This document shows positions 33,335 to 42,393 of a stretch of DNA of 64,000 nucleotides, piece by piece. Both the position numbers and the translations under genes were made by a program. Each line of letters starts with the position of its first letter. The stretch's first letter is position 1. Below the pieces are notes generated by a model, which ran no database searches, was not told the origin of the DNA, and saw nothing but the letters and a program-made list of their open reading frames with translations. Source of the stretch: Kitasatospora sp. NBC_00315 (GTDB lineage: Bacteria > Actinomycetota > Actinomycetes > Streptomycetales > Streptomycetaceae); contig NZ_CP108025.1 of NCBI RefSeq assembly GCF_041435095.1, positions 6,510,001 to 6,574,000 of the forward strand, given 5' to 3'.

Positions 33335-34245
33335 TGACTCAGCCCAGCACCGCCGCCGCCCCCGCCGCCCCCGCCCCCGCGGTCACCGCCCCCGCCGGTC
33401 CCGTCAGGGCGAACGCCAGGCCGCGCCGCACCATCCGCCCGCGCACCGTCGTCATCGCCTCGGTCGCCTGGCTGCTCGCCGCGCTCTTCCTCATCCCCTA
33501 CCTGGAGATGGTGGTCACCGCGCTGCGGCCCGCGGACGAGCTGCGTGACGCCACGTACCTGCCCTCGCACTTCGAGTGGTCCAACCTCGTCAACGTCTGG
33601 ACCGACTCCACCCTCGGCGGCAACCTGCGGGTCACCCTGCTCGTCGCCGGCGGCTCCACCCTGCTCGTCCTGCTGGTGGCGCTGCCCGCCGCCTACTACA
33701 CCGCCCGCATCAAGTACCGCGGCCGCAAGATCTTCCTGCTGCTCGTCCTCGTCACCCAGATGTTCCAGCCCACCTCGCTGCTGGTCGGTCTGTACCGCGA
33801 GTTCTACCAGTTCGACATGCTCAACTCCGTGTGGACGCTGATCATCTGCAACGCCGCCTTCAACCTGGCGTTCGCGATCTGGATCCTCACCGCCTACATC
33901 TCCTCCATCCCCGTCGAGCTGGAGGAGGCCGCCCAGATCGACGGTCTCGGCCGCCTCGGCGCACTGCGCCGCGTGACGATCCCGCTCGCCATGCCCGGCA
34001 TCGTCACCGCGCTGATCTTCACCTTCATCTCGGCCTGGAACGAGTTCGTGATGGGTCTGCGCCTGACCACGGTGCCCGAGAGCCAGCCGCTGACCGTCGG
34101 CATCAACAACTTCATCGGCAACTACACCGTCCAGTGGAACTACCTCTTCGCCGGCTCGGTCGTCGCCATCCTGCCCGTCATCGTCCTGTTCGCGGTCATC
34201 GAGCGCCAGGTCGTCTCCGGCCTCACCGCCGGATCCGTGAAGTAA
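33334..34245 (+). CDS. Sugar ABC transporter permease (MalG type)
   Basis: The 303-residue membrane protein has an Ala/Pro-rich leader, six membrane segments (VVIASVAWLLAALFLIPYLEM first) and the EAA loop LEEAAQIDGLGRLGALRRVTIPLAMPG. FISAWNEFVMGLRLT near the end is characteristic of MalG-like subunits. It forms the inner-membrane channel with the preceding permease. Confidence 0.9.
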   Translation: MTQPSTAAAPAAPAPAVTAPAGPVRANARPRRTIRPRTVVIASVAWLLAALFLIPYLEMVVTALRPADELRDATYLPSHFEWSNLVNVWTDSTLGGNLRVTLLVAGGSTLLVLLVALPAAYYTARIKYRGRKIFLLLVLVTQMFQPTSLLVGLYREFYQFDMLNSVWTLIICNAAFNLAFAIWILTAYISSIPVELEEAAQIDGLGRLGALRRVTIPLAMPGIVTALIFTFISAWNEFVMGLRLTTVPESQPLTVGINNFIGNYTVQWNYLFAGSVVAILPVIVLFAVIERQVVSGLTAGSVK

Positions 34246-34271
34246 CTCACGGGCAAGGGGAGTTCACCGCG

Positions 34272-34589
34272 ATGCCGACGACACGGGAGGAGCGGCGCCG
34301 TGGCTTCCAGGATCTGGTGGAGCTGCTGGAGACGCTGATGCGCGACTCCCTCCGGGAGGAACTCGGCGGCTACTACGGCAACGTGACCATGCCGCTCCAG
34401 CGAGCGGCCGGGCTCGGGCCGATCAGCACCACCAGGCGGGCCGCCCGGACGGCCGGCGAGCGGCTCGGTTGGGACACCTACACCTACCTGGTCGACGGCA
34501 TGTTCATCATCCGCGACCGCAGGCGGGCCCCGGAGGAGATCCGGTTGCCGGCGGTCCCGGCCGGCAGCCGACCGGACGGCACCCTCTGA
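34272..34589 (+). CDS. Small protein of unknown function at the end of the importer operon
   Basis: The 105-residue product, MPTTREERRRGFQDLVELLETLMRDSL..., is rich in Arg and Glu. It contains a conserved-looking core (EELGGYYGNVTMPLQRAAG, ERLGWDTYTYLVDGMFIIRDRRR) and no signal peptide or membrane segment. AAGGGGAG precedes the ATG, only 26 bp after the permease stop, and a strong terminator follows. It is therefore probably translated with the importer. I do not recognise a family. A regulatory or ATPase-adaptor role is speculation. Confidence 0.6.
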   Translation: MPTTREERRRGFQDLVELLETLMRDSLREELGGYYGNVTMPLQRAAGLGPISTTRRAARTAGERLGWDTYTYLVDGMFIIRDRRRAPEEIRLPAVPAGSRPDGTL

Positions 34590-34610
34590 GTCGCAACTCC
34601 TGGCCCGTGG

Positions 34611-34659
34611 CGGCTCCGCCCCGGAACCGACCCTCGGCGTCGGCTCCGGGGCGGAGCCG
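34611..34659. terminator. Long hairpin ending the importer operon
   Basis: CGGCTCCGCCCCGGA (34611-34625) pairs perfectly with 34645-34659. An inner CCGAC/GTCGG stem lengthens it further. It also faces the convergent deacetylase gene. Confidence 0.8.
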
Positions 34660-34727
34660 TTCCGGCGGGCCGGCCGGGGATCCTGCGGACGCCGCGGGCC
34701 CGGTACCCGCCGTGACATCGCGGCCGA

Positions 34728-35642
34728 TCAGCCCACGCCGTCCGACAGCCGGACGAAGTGGCGCCCGGCGTCCAGCAGTTCGGGGACGGCGGCGGCGATC
34801 CCGGCCGCCGTGCCGCCGCCCGGTTGGTTCATGTGGGCCAGGACGATCGCACCCGGGCCGGCGGCGCCCACCTCCCGGCGGACCTGCTCGGCACTGAAGG
34901 TCGCGCCGCCGTCGCCGTTCACCGTGAAGCCCGCGAACCGTTCGCCGAGGTCGTCGACGATCCGGGCCGCGACGTCGTCGAGGTACGCGGTGCCGGAGCG
35001 GAAGAAACGCGGCGGCCGCCCCAGCAGGCGGGTGAGCCCGGCCCGGTTGCCCGCGATCTCGTCGAAGACCTCGCCCGCGTCCCGGGTGCCGTCGATGCCG
35101 TAGGCGGAGCGCCCGGACACCGACAGCGGGCAGTGCCGGGTGCCGTGGTTGGCGATCTCGAACAACGGGTCGGCGGCCAGCTGCCGGAAGACCGATGGAT
35201 TGGCCTCGATCCAGCGGGAGTTGAGGAAGAGGGTGGCCGGCACCCGGTGCTCGCGCAGGAACCCGGTCAGTGCCTCGTCGTAGCCGCTGCCCTGCGGGCC
35301 GCCGCAGGCGTCGAAGGTCAGCGCGATCGCTCCGGCGTCGGTCGCGGTGGGCGACAGGCGGCTGATCACTCCCGGAGCGTCGAAGCCCCAACCGGTCGGC
35401 TCCGCAGCGCCGTAGCGGGCGACCACCTCCTCCCGGGTGACGCCGGCGGGCGGCGGGACGGCGTCACCCGAAGGGCTCGCCGCGGTGGCCGCCGGCGATG
35501 CCCCGGGCGGCTGCGCCCCGGTGCGGTCCGGGTTCGGCGGTCCTGACCGGGTGCCGGCCGGGGAACGGTCGGGGCCCGGCCGGCACCCGGTCAGGGCGCC
35601 GCCGGCCAGCGCGGCCAGCAGCGTCCGGCGACTCGACGGCAT
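34728..35642 (-). CDS. Secreted polysaccharide deacetylase (NodB family) lipoprotein
   Basis: The 304-residue protein has a Tat-like or lipoprotein signal (SSRRTLLAALAGGALTGC) and a Pro/Ala/Ser linker. Its NodB-type domain has AIALTFDACGG (catalytic Asp), EIANHGTRHCPLS (His pair for the metal), RPPRFFRSGTAYLDD and IVLAHMNQPGG near the end. It should remove acetyl groups from peptidoglycan or chitin-like chains outside the cell. It sits beside the possibly chitin-linked importer, which would fit. Confidence 0.85.
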   Translation of the reverse strand: MPSSRRTLLAALAGGALTGCRPGPDRSPAGTRSGPPNPDRTGAQPPGASPAATAASPSGDAVPPPAGVTREEVVARYGAAEPTGWGFDAPGVISRLSPTATDAGAIALTFDACGGPQGSGYDEALTGFLREHRVPATLFLNSRWIEANPSVFRQLAADPLFEIANHGTRHCPLSVSGRSAYGIDGTRDAGEVFDEIAGNRAGLTRLLGRPPRFFRSGTAYLDDVAARIVDDLGERFAGFTVNGDGGATFSAEQVRREVGAAGPGAIVLAHMNQPGGGTAAGIAAAVPELLDAGRHFVRLSDGVG

Positions 35643-35834
35643 CCTGTACCTCCCGTGTCCGCCCGCGGCACCCGTCGTGCGGGCTCCCGCCGCTTCCGGC
35701 CGGGCGGTGGCTGGACCGACCGTAGGCGCCCGGCCCGGGAGAGCGGACGGGAACACGCCGGTCGCGGCGCGGCAGCACCCGATCGGCCGGGTGCGCCCCG
35801 GCCGATCGGGTGCCGGGATCGCCCCGGCCGGCGG

Positions 35835-37412
35835 TCAGCGGTGGCTGAGCCAGCTCATCGCGGCGGTCGGCTTCCCGGTGTAGTCGAACATCGCCTGGTT
35901 CTCCCAGGCGTCCTGGGAGGTGGGGTCGGCCGGATCCCAGCCGTTGCCCGCGACGGCCGTCCAGGTCGGCTCCCAGTAGAAGGCCCCGATGCCCTTGCCG
36001 TTCGGTACCGCCTCGACCACGTTCAGCACGTCGCGGAAGTTCGCGGCCTGGCCGGCCTGGGTGGCGTCGTAGCCGGCCACCAGCTGGGAGGAGGTGGCGA
36101 TGTTGTTCTCCAGGCTGTCCTTGTTGGCCAGGGTGAAGGGGTAGGCCGTCTCGGCGACGAAGACCTGCTTGCCGTAGCGGGCGGCCATGTCGTCCAGGGT
36201 GGTCTGCAGGTCGCTGAGCGGCCCGTGCCAGTAGCCGTAGTAGGAGAGGCCGATGGCGTCGAACGGCACCCCGTAGGAGACGGCGTTGTCGTAGAACGTC
36301 CGGGCTCCCGCGTCGTCACCGCCCTTGGCCAGGTGCAGCGCCACCTTGGTCGAACTGCTCACCGCCTTGGCGGCGTTGGCACCCTGGGTGAGCAGGGCCG
36401 CCAGGTTGGACCAGTTGGCCGTCGATCCCTCGGACCACAGGATGCCGCCGTTGATCTCGTTGCCGACCTGGACCATGTCGGCCGTGGTGCCCTGGGCCTT
36501 CAGGCCGTTCAGCACGTCGTAGGTGTGGTTGTAGACCGCCGTCTTGAGCTGCGCGAGGGTGTAGGCGGACCAGGCGGAGGGCTTGGTCTGCTTGCCCGGG
36601 TCGGCCCAGGTGTCGGAGTAGTGGAAGTCGATCAGCACCTTCATGCCGAGGGCCTTCGCACGCTTGGCCATGGCCAGCACCTGGGTCTTGGTGTTGTACC
36701 CGTCGGCGGGACCGACCCAGACCTTGAGCCGGACGTAGTCGGCGCCGGCCGAGTGCAGGATGCTCAGCGCGTCGCCGGTGGCGCCGGAGGAGTTGAGGTA
36801 GACGCCGCCCTTGTCCTCGCTCTTCTTGAGGGTGGAGACGTCCACTCCGCGCGCGGTCAGGCCGGTGCTGCCGGCGGCGAAGGACACGTCGTCGACGTTG
36901 AGCCAGTTCCCGGCGTTCGCGTCGGAGTTGATGCTGATGGTGCACTGGCCGCCGGTGACCGCGACCGAGGTGACCAGCCGGATCCAGGCCCCGTTCGGGG
37001 TGGGCGGCAGGTCGGTGCGCTGTTCGGCGCCGCCGCAGTTGCGCAGCGCCAGGTAGGCGGAGTTCTGCCCGCCGCTGGAGCGCACCCAGGCGGTGAGCGT
37101 GTAGGTGCCGTTGGCCAGGCCGGAGAGGTACTGGTACGTCTCGACCTTGTACGCGCTCGCGGACCAGTGGGTCAGCCGGTAGGAGCCGCCGTGGCCGCCG
37201 GCCTCGGTGTAGGAGGCGGCGCTCTGGCCCCCGGCGGAGTAGGCGGTCCAGCCGGCGGGGGTGGCGGTGGCGGCGCCGCCGGTTTCGAAGCCGGCGTTGG
37301 TGAGTGTGGTCGCTGCCTGCGCCCCGGCGGCCGGGAGCGCGACGACGGCGGCGGAGGTGAGGAGCATGGTGGCGGCGCCGCCGGTGAGCAGGCGCTTGAG
37401 TCCCTGGTGCAT
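35835..37412 (-). CDS. Secreted GH53 arabinogalactan endo-beta-1,4-galactanase with N-terminal carbohydrate-binding domain
   Basis: The 525-residue protein has a signal peptide ending near GAQA and a jelly-roll carbohydrate-binding module (TNAGFETGG to WLNVDDVSF, about residues 36-175). A GH53 catalytic domain follows: RGVDVSTLKKSED, DYVRLKVWVGPADGYN, VLIDFHYSDTWADPGKQTKP, VQVGNEINGGILW (acid/base Glu) and VFVAETAYPF (nucleophile Glu). It cuts beta-1,4-galactan outside the cell. The ATG at 37412 has AAGGA at the right distance. An ATG two codons earlier is possible. It lies downstream of the GH42 gene in the same direction. Confidence 0.93.
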   Translation of the reverse strand: MHQGLKRLLTGGAATMLLTSAAVVALPAAGAQAATTLTNAGFETGGAATATPAGWTAYSAGGQSAASYTEAGGHGGSYRLTHWSASAYKVETYQYLSGLANGTYTLTAWVRSSGGQNSAYLALRNCGGAEQRTDLPPTPNGAWIRLVTSVAVTGGQCTISINSDANAGNWLNVDDVSFAAGSTGLTARGVDVSTLKKSEDKGGVYLNSSGATGDALSILHSAGADYVRLKVWVGPADGYNTKTQVLAMAKRAKALGMKVLIDFHYSDTWADPGKQTKPSAWSAYTLAQLKTAVYNHTYDVLNGLKAQGTTADMVQVGNEINGGILWSEGSTANWSNLAALLTQGANAAKAVSSSTKVALHLAKGGDDAGARTFYDNAVSYGVPFDAIGLSYYGYWHGPLSDLQTTLDDMAARYGKQVFVAETAYPFTLANKDSLENNIATSSQLVAGYDATQAGQAANFRDVLNVVEAVPNGKGIGAFYWEPTWTAVAGNGWDPADPTSQDAWENQAMFDYTGKPTAAMSWLSHR

Positions 37413-37444
37413 CGTCATCCTTGGCGATGAGGCGGGGTGGGGGA

Positions 37445-37496
37445 GGTGGTACGGGCCGCCCCGGTGGTGGCGGGCGGGGTGGTGCGGGCCGCCCCG
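37445..37496. repeat. 19-bp imperfect direct repeat between the galactanase and galactosidase genes
   Basis: GGTGGTACGGGCCGCCCCG (37445-37463) recurs with one mismatch at 37478-37496. The GC-rich 239-bp gap may hold a processing or attenuation structure, but no promoter was recognised. Confidence 0.6.
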
Positions 37497-37651
37497 CGGG
37501 TTCCGGGGCGGGGTGTGCCGAGGGAGGGGGACTGCCGGGAGCCCGCCGGGGCAGTGGCGGGCTCCCGGACCGCCCGGGCACGTTGGGGGCGCGACCGGAC
37601 GGGGACCTGCGGGGGCCGACCCTCAGCGGCCCCGGCAGGTGGTCGGGGGGA

Positions 37652-39715
37652 TCACAGGTGGACGACCCGGGTGGAGTTGCCGGGGACGTCCAGCGCGCCG
37701 CGGACGGCGCTGCCGGTGAGCAGTTCGACGCCGTCGCCGGGCAGCGGCACCACGGCGTCCTCGTCGGTGTGGTTGATCACGAAGAGGTACCGGCCCAGCT
37801 CGCCGGCTCGCTCCACCACCTCGACGTCGCGCGGGAGTTCGCGCTCGGGCAGGCCGGCCTCGGCGGCGGCGCGAGCCAGTACGGTGTCCAGTCCGGCAGC
37901 GTCGAGGCGGCTGGAGACGTACCACGCGGAGCCGGTGCCCAGGGCGTGGCGGGTGACGGCGGGGTGGCCGGCGGTGGGGCCGTCGGCGTACGTCCAGAGC
38001 GTGCCGGCGCCCTGCGGGACGACCCACTCGGCCCAGCCGTCGGCGGTCAGATCGCCCGCCGCGCCGGTGAGCCGCACGCTCTGGCCGGCCCGCAGCGGCG
38101 CGAACTCCTCGATCGTCAGGCCGAGTACGTCCCGCAGCGCACCGGGGTGGGGGCCCGCGTGGACGGTGTCGTGCTCGTCGACGATGCCGGAGAAGTACGA
38201 GACGACGAGGGTGCCGCCGCCCTCGACGTACCGGCGCAGGTTCTGCCCGGCCGCCTCGGTCATCAGGTAGAGCGCGGGGACGAGCACCAGCGGGTAGCCG
38301 GTGAGATCCGCCTCGGGGTGCGCGAAGTCCAGCGTCAGGTGGCGGTCGTAGCCGGCCGCGTACCAGGCGTCGGCGCGCTCGCGGGCGTCGAGTTCGACGC
38401 TCGGGCGCCACTCCAGCTTCTGCGCCCACCAGGACTGCCAGTCCCAGAGCACCGCCGCGTCGGCCACCACCCGGCTGTCGCGGATGCCGGCCAGCGAGGT
38501 CAGGTCGGAGCCGAGGGCGACCACCTCGCGCCAGATCCGGCTGTCGGTGCCGGCGTGCGGGAGCATCGCGGAGTGGAACTTCTCGGTGCCGTAGCGCGAG
38601 GCCCGCCACTGGAAGAACATCGCTCCCTCCGAGCCGCGCGCGACGTGCGCGAGGCTGTTGCGGGCCAGCTCGCCCGGCCGCTTGGCGAGGTTGCGGGGCT
38701 GCCAGTTGACCGCGCCGGTGGAGTGCTCCAGCAGCAGCCAGGGCTTGCCGCCGGCCACCGAGCGGGTGAGGTCGGCGGACATCGCGAGGTTCACGTGGTT
38801 GCGTTCGGCCTCGGCGACCAGGTAGTGGTCGTTGGAGACCAGGTCCACCTCGCGTCCCCAGGCCCAGTAGTCGACGGACTCGCACTGGGAGAGGGCGGTC
38901 ATGAAGTTGGTGGTGACCGGCACCCCGGGGGCGAGGCGGTGCAGGATGTCGCGCTCGCTCCGGAAGTTCTCCAGCATGGCGTCGCTGGTGAACCGGGCCC
39001 AGTCGAGCTGCTGGGCGGGGTTGCAGGCGGTCGGGGTGAGCCGGGGCGGACGGATGTCCTCCCAGCGGTTGTAGTGCTGGCCCCAGAACGGCGTGCCCCA
39101 GGCCGCGTTGAGCTCCTTGACGGTGGTGTGGCGGGCGGCGAGCCAGCGTCGGAAGTGCGCGGCGGACTCCTCGCAGTAGCAGGCGCTCACCGGCACGCCG
39201 TACTCGTTGTGTACGTGCCACAGGGCGAGCGCGGGGTGGTCCGCGTAGCGCAGCGCGAGCTGCTCGGTGATGCCCGCGGCGGCGGCCCGGTAGGCGGGGG
39301 AGCTGTGGCAGATCGCGCCGCGTCCGCCGAACTCGTACCGGACGCCCTCGCGGGAGACCGGCAGGGCCTCGGGATGCTCCCGGTAGAACCAGGCGGGCGG
39401 GACGACGGTGGGCGTGCCGAGGTCGACCCTGATGCCCGCCTCGTGCAGCAGGTCCAGCAGCCGGTCGAGCCAGCCGAACTCGTACCTGCCCCGCTCGGTC
39501 TCCAGCAGCGACCAGGAGAAGATCCCGACGCTGACCATGGTGACCCCGGCCTCCCGCATCAGCCGGACGTCCTCGGGCCAGACCTCCTCGGGCCACTGCT
39601 CGGGGTTGTAGTCGCCGCCGTAGGCGAGCGCGTCCAGGCCGACCGGAGCGGTGGGCCCGGCCGCGGGGCGCGGGGCCGCGGCCGGGGTGGTGGCGCGGCT
39701 CGGCAGGTGATCCAT
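37652..39715 (-). CDS. GH42 beta-galactosidase
   Basis: The 687-residue enzyme has the GH42 pattern: LAYGGDYNPEQWPEEVWPEDVRLMREAGVTMVSVGIFSWSLLE, ALWHVHNEYGVP (acid/base Glu), WLLLEHSTGAVNWQPRN (nucleophile Glu), and trimerisation and C-terminal beta domains. There is no signal peptide, so it acts inside on galacto-oligosaccharides imported by the divergent ABC system. The ATG at 39715 begins right after the regulatory region. Family partners GH53 and ganSPQ-like transporters flank it, as in the Bacillus galactan operon. Confidence 0.94.
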   Translation of the reverse strand: MDHLPSRATTPAAAPRPAAGPTAPVGLDALAYGGDYNPEQWPEEVWPEDVRLMREAGVTMVSVGIFSWSLLETERGRYEFGWLDRLLDLLHEAGIRVDLGTPTVVPPAWFYREHPEALPVSREGVRYEFGGRGAICHSSPAYRAAAAGITEQLALRYADHPALALWHVHNEYGVPVSACYCEESAAHFRRWLAARHTTVKELNAAWGTPFWGQHYNRWEDIRPPRLTPTACNPAQQLDWARFTSDAMLENFRSERDILHRLAPGVPVTTNFMTALSQCESVDYWAWGREVDLVSNDHYLVAEAERNHVNLAMSADLTRSVAGGKPWLLLEHSTGAVNWQPRNLAKRPGELARNSLAHVARGSEGAMFFQWRASRYGTEKFHSAMLPHAGTDSRIWREVVALGSDLTSLAGIRDSRVVADAAVLWDWQSWWAQKLEWRPSVELDARERADAWYAAGYDRHLTLDFAHPEADLTGYPLVLVPALYLMTEAAGQNLRRYVEGGGTLVVSYFSGIVDEHDTVHAGPHPGALRDVLGLTIEEFAPLRAGQSVRLTGAAGDLTADGWAEWVVPQGAGTLWTYADGPTAGHPAVTRHALGTGSAWYVSSRLDAAGLDTVLARAAAEAGLPERELPRDVEVVERAGELGRYLFVINHTDEDAVVPLPGDGVELLTGSAVRGALDVPGNSTRVVHL

Positions 39716-39772
39716 GGGTGCTCCATCAGGCAGGTCTGCGTACGGCTGTGCTGTGCGGTGTCCCGGGCTTGC

Positions 39773-39786
39773 TGTGAACGTGCACA
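39773..39786. promoter_or_regulatory. LacI-family operator 1
   Basis: TGTGAACGTGCACA, a near-palindrome, lies just downstream of the minus-strand promoter. It would block transcription of the GH42/GH53 genes when bound. Confidence 0.75.
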
Positions 39787-39810
39787 GTCGAAGGTCGTTG
39801 TGTTTCGCAT

Positions 39811-39840
39811 AGATAACCGTACGACTCCGGGGATTGACAA
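39811..39840 (-). promoter_or_regulatory. Minus-strand promoter for GH42-GH53
   Basis: A -35 TTGTCA (39840-39835) and -10 TTATCT (39816-39811) are separated by 18 bp. The -35 overlaps that of the divergent promoter. Confidence 0.45.
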
Positions 39841-39864
39841 GTGTCCGGCCGGTTTCCGTACTGT
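39834..39864 (+). promoter_or_regulatory. Plus-strand promoter for the galacto-oligosaccharide importer
   Basis: A consensus -35 TTGACA (39834-39839) and -10 TACTGT (39859-39864) are separated by 19 bp. The -10 overlaps operator 2. Confidence 0.6.
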
Positions 39865-39875
39865 GAACGTGCACA
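39862..39875. promoter_or_regulatory. LacI-family operator 2
   Basis: This is an identical copy of TGTGAACGTGCACA, 89 bp from operator 1. It overlaps the plus-strand -10 box, so binding would block the importer promoter. Confidence 0.75.
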
Positions 39876-40068
39876 AGCCGCAGTCACAGGGCCCGCCCCG
39901 TCGCTGGGCGGCCGACCGGCGCGCTCCCCCCATGTGCGAACCCCGCGCGACCCCCGTGCGAACCCCGTGCGAATCCCGTGCGAACCCCGTGCGAACAACC
40001 GCCCGGATCCGCACGGGCCCCGCAGGCCCCCACCCCCACAGACCCAGCCGTGATCCTCGGGAGGATTC

Positions 40069-41388
40069 ATGCACCGTCGCCTCGCCCTCGCCGCAGCCGC
40101 CGCACTCTCCGGCGCGCTCGTCCTCACCGCCTGCGGCAGCAGCGGAGGCGGCTCCGACACGGCCGCCAAGGCCGCCGCCGGCCCGGTGAAGCTGACCTTC
40201 TGGTCCTGGACCCCGAACATGGACAAGGTCGCCGAGATCTGGAACCAGGCCCACCCCGACATCCAGGTCAGCGTCCAGAAGCAGGCCTCCGGCGACGACG
40301 CGGTCACCAAGACCATCACCGCCGCCAAGGCCGGCAACGCGCCCGACCTCGTCCAGGCCGAGTACCAGGCGCTGCCCACCCTGGTCAGCAACGACGTGCT
40401 CGCCGACATCGCCAAGCAGGCGGGCGCCGCCAAGGACAAGTTCGCCGCCGGTGTCTGGCAGCAGGTCACCCTCGGCTCCGACGCCGTCTACGCGATTCCC
40501 GAGGACAGCGCCCCGCTGGCGCTCTACTACCGCCAGGACCTCTTCCAGCAGTACGGCCTCAAGGTGCCCACCACCTGGGCCGAGTTCGCGGACGCCGCCC
40601 GGCAGCTGAAGCAGAAGGACCCGGCCAAGGCGCTGACCACCTTCTCCTCCAACGACTCCGGCCTCTTCGCCGGCCTCGCCCAGCAGGCCGGCGCCAAGTG
40701 GTGGACCAGCTCGGGCGACACCTGGAAGGTCGGCATCGACGACGCCGCCACCAGGAAGGTCGCCGACTTCTGGGGCGGTCTGGTCAAGGAGGGCGCGATC
40801 GACAACCAGCCGATGTACACCCCGGCCTGGAGCAAGGCGCTGAACGACGGCACCCAGATCGCCTGGGTCAGCGCGGTCTGGGCGCCCGGCGTCTTCACCA
40901 GCTCCGCCCCGGACACCAAGGGCAAGTGGGCCATCGCCCCGCTCCCGCAGTGGAACGCGGGCGAGTCGGTCACCGGCAGCTGGGGCGGTTCCACCACCGG
41001 CGTCACCACCGGCGCGGCCAAGGCCGGCCACGCGGACGCCGCCGCACAGTTCGCCACCTGGCTGAACACCGACCCGCAGGCCGTGGCCGCCCTGGTCAAG
41101 GAGGCCGGCATCTACCCGGCGGCCACCGCCGCGCAGAGCGGTGACGCCCTCGCCACGGCGCCGGACTTCTTCTCCGACCAGCCGGACTTCTACACCCGGG
41201 CCGCCGAGATCGCGAAGAACACCGCCCCCGCCGCCTGGGGGCCGAACGTCAACGTCGCGTACTCCACCTTCAAGGACGCCTTCGGCAAGGCCGCCCAGGA
41301 CAAGAGCGACTTCTCCGCCGCGCTGAGCGCGATGCAGCAGGCCACCGTCGCCGACCTGAAGAAGAACGGCTTCACGACGGAGGGCTGA
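40069..41388 (+). CDS. Galacto-oligosaccharide ABC transporter substrate-binding lipoprotein
   Basis: The 439-residue protein has a lipoprotein signal (LAAAAALSGALVLTAC) and a carbohydrate-binding domain: LTFWSWTPNMDKVAEIWNQAHPDIQVSVQ, GNAPDLVQAEYQALPTLVSNDVLADI, AIPEDSAPLALYYRQDLFQQYGL and ATWLNTDPQAVAALVKEAGIYPA. It is anchored outside the membrane. Beta-1,4-galacto-oligosaccharides are inferred as cargo from the divergent galactanase and galactosidase genes. CGGGAGG precedes the ATG. Confidence 0.9.
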   Translation: MHRRLALAAAAALSGALVLTACGSSGGGSDTAAKAAAGPVKLTFWSWTPNMDKVAEIWNQAHPDIQVSVQKQASGDDAVTKTITAAKAGNAPDLVQAEYQALPTLVSNDVLADIAKQAGAAKDKFAAGVWQQVTLGSDAVYAIPEDSAPLALYYRQDLFQQYGLKVPTTWAEFADAARQLKQKDPAKALTTFSSNDSGLFAGLAQQAGAKWWTSSGDTWKVGIDDAATRKVADFWGGLVKEGAIDNQPMYTPAWSKALNDGTQIAWVSAVWAPGVFTSSAPDTKGKWAIAPLPQWNAGESVTGSWGGSTTGVTTGAAKAGHADAAAQFATWLNTDPQAVAALVKEAGIYPAATAAQSGDALATAPDFFSDQPDFYTRAAEIAKNTAPAAWGPNVNVAYSTFKDAFGKAAQDKSDFSAALSAMQQATVADLKKNGFTTEG

Positions 41389-41466
41389 GCCGCCCCGCCC
41401 GCACCCGGGGCTGCGCCGCCGCAGCCCCGGGCCCCGCCCCCACCGCCCCCTGATTCGAGGACAGCC

Positions 41467-42390
41467 ATGGCCGCACCGGCGCCCCCCTCCACCAGGCCCG
41501 CCCGGCGCCTGGCCCCGTACGCCTTCCTCACCCCCGCCGTCATCCTGTTCGCGCTGTTCTTCGCGCTGCCGATCGGCTACGCCGTCTACCTGAGCTTCCG
41601 GGCCGTCCACATCAAGGGCCTCGGTCTCGGCTCGCACGCCCGCACCGAGGTCTGGGCGGGCCTGTCCAACTACAGCAGCGCACTCACCGACTCCGAGCTG
41701 CTGTCCGGCTCCGGACGCACCCTGCTGTACGGCGCCCTGCTGGTGCCGACCATGCTCGGGGGCGCGCTGCTCCTCGCCCTGATGCTGGACACCCCCCGGG
41801 TACGGCTCCGGGCCTTCTCCCGGCTGGCGATCTTCCTGCCGTACGCCGTCCCCGGCATCGTCGCCTCGCTGCTCTGGGGCTTCCTGTACCTGCCGACCGT
41901 CAGCCCCGGCTACTTCCTGCTCGCCCGGGCCGGCATCGGCGGGCCCGACCTGCTGCACGGCAACGGGCTGTTCGTGGCGCTGGCCAACATCGCGGTCTGG
42001 GGCGGTACCGGCTTCAACATGATCGTCATCTACACGTCGCTGCGGGCCCTTCCCGCCGACCTGTACGAGGCCGCCCGCCTGGACGGCTGCTCGGAGCTGC
42101 AGATCGCGCTGCGGATCAAGATCCCGATGGTGGCCCCCTCGCTGGTGCTCACCTTCTTCTTCTCGATGATCGCGACCCTCCAGGTGTTCAGCGAGCCGAT
42201 GACGCTCAAGCCGCTGACCAACTCCCTGAGCTCCACCTGGAGCCCGCTGATGAAGGTCTACCGCGACGCCTTCGTCCAGGGCGACATCTACTCCGCCGCC
42301 GCGACCTCGGTGGTCATCGCCGTCGTGACGCTGATCCTGTCCTTCGGCTTCCTCAAGCTGGTCAACAAGCGCTCCGACGGAGGCAGCTGA
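41467..42390 (+). CDS. Galacto-oligosaccharide ABC transporter permease 1
   Basis: The 307-residue membrane protein (APYAFLTPAVILFALFFALPIGYAVYLSF first) has six segments and the EAA loop YEAARLDGCSELQIALRIKIPMVAPSLVL. It is the MalF-like member of the pair. CGAGGAC precedes the ATG. Confidence 0.9.
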   Translation: MAAPAPPSTRPARRLAPYAFLTPAVILFALFFALPIGYAVYLSFRAVHIKGLGLGSHARTEVWAGLSNYSSALTDSELLSGSGRTLLYGALLVPTMLGGALLLALMLDTPRVRLRAFSRLAIFLPYAVPGIVASLLWGFLYLPTVSPGYFLLARAGIGGPDLLHGNGLFVALANIAVWGGTGFNMIVIYTSLRALPADLYEAARLDGCSELQIALRIKIPMVAPSLVLTFFFSMIATLQVFSEPMTLKPLTNSLSSTWSPLMKVYRDAFVQGDIYSAAATSVVIAVVTLILSFGFLKLVNKRSDGGS

Positions 42391-42393
42391 GAT

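Larger units (their letters stand above)
39716..40068. other. Divergent regulatory region of the galactan locus
   Basis: This 353-bp gap contains back-to-back promoters and two LacI-type operators, listed separately. The part from 39890 to 40050 is a leader for the plus-strand operon with short GTGCGAACCCCG-like repeats (39935-40000). Confidence 0.75.

Noticed and set aside
37421..40189. A 922-codon plus-strand frame across the galactosidase gene
   Set aside because: It is the antisense of a clear GH42 gene and crosses the divergent promoter region.
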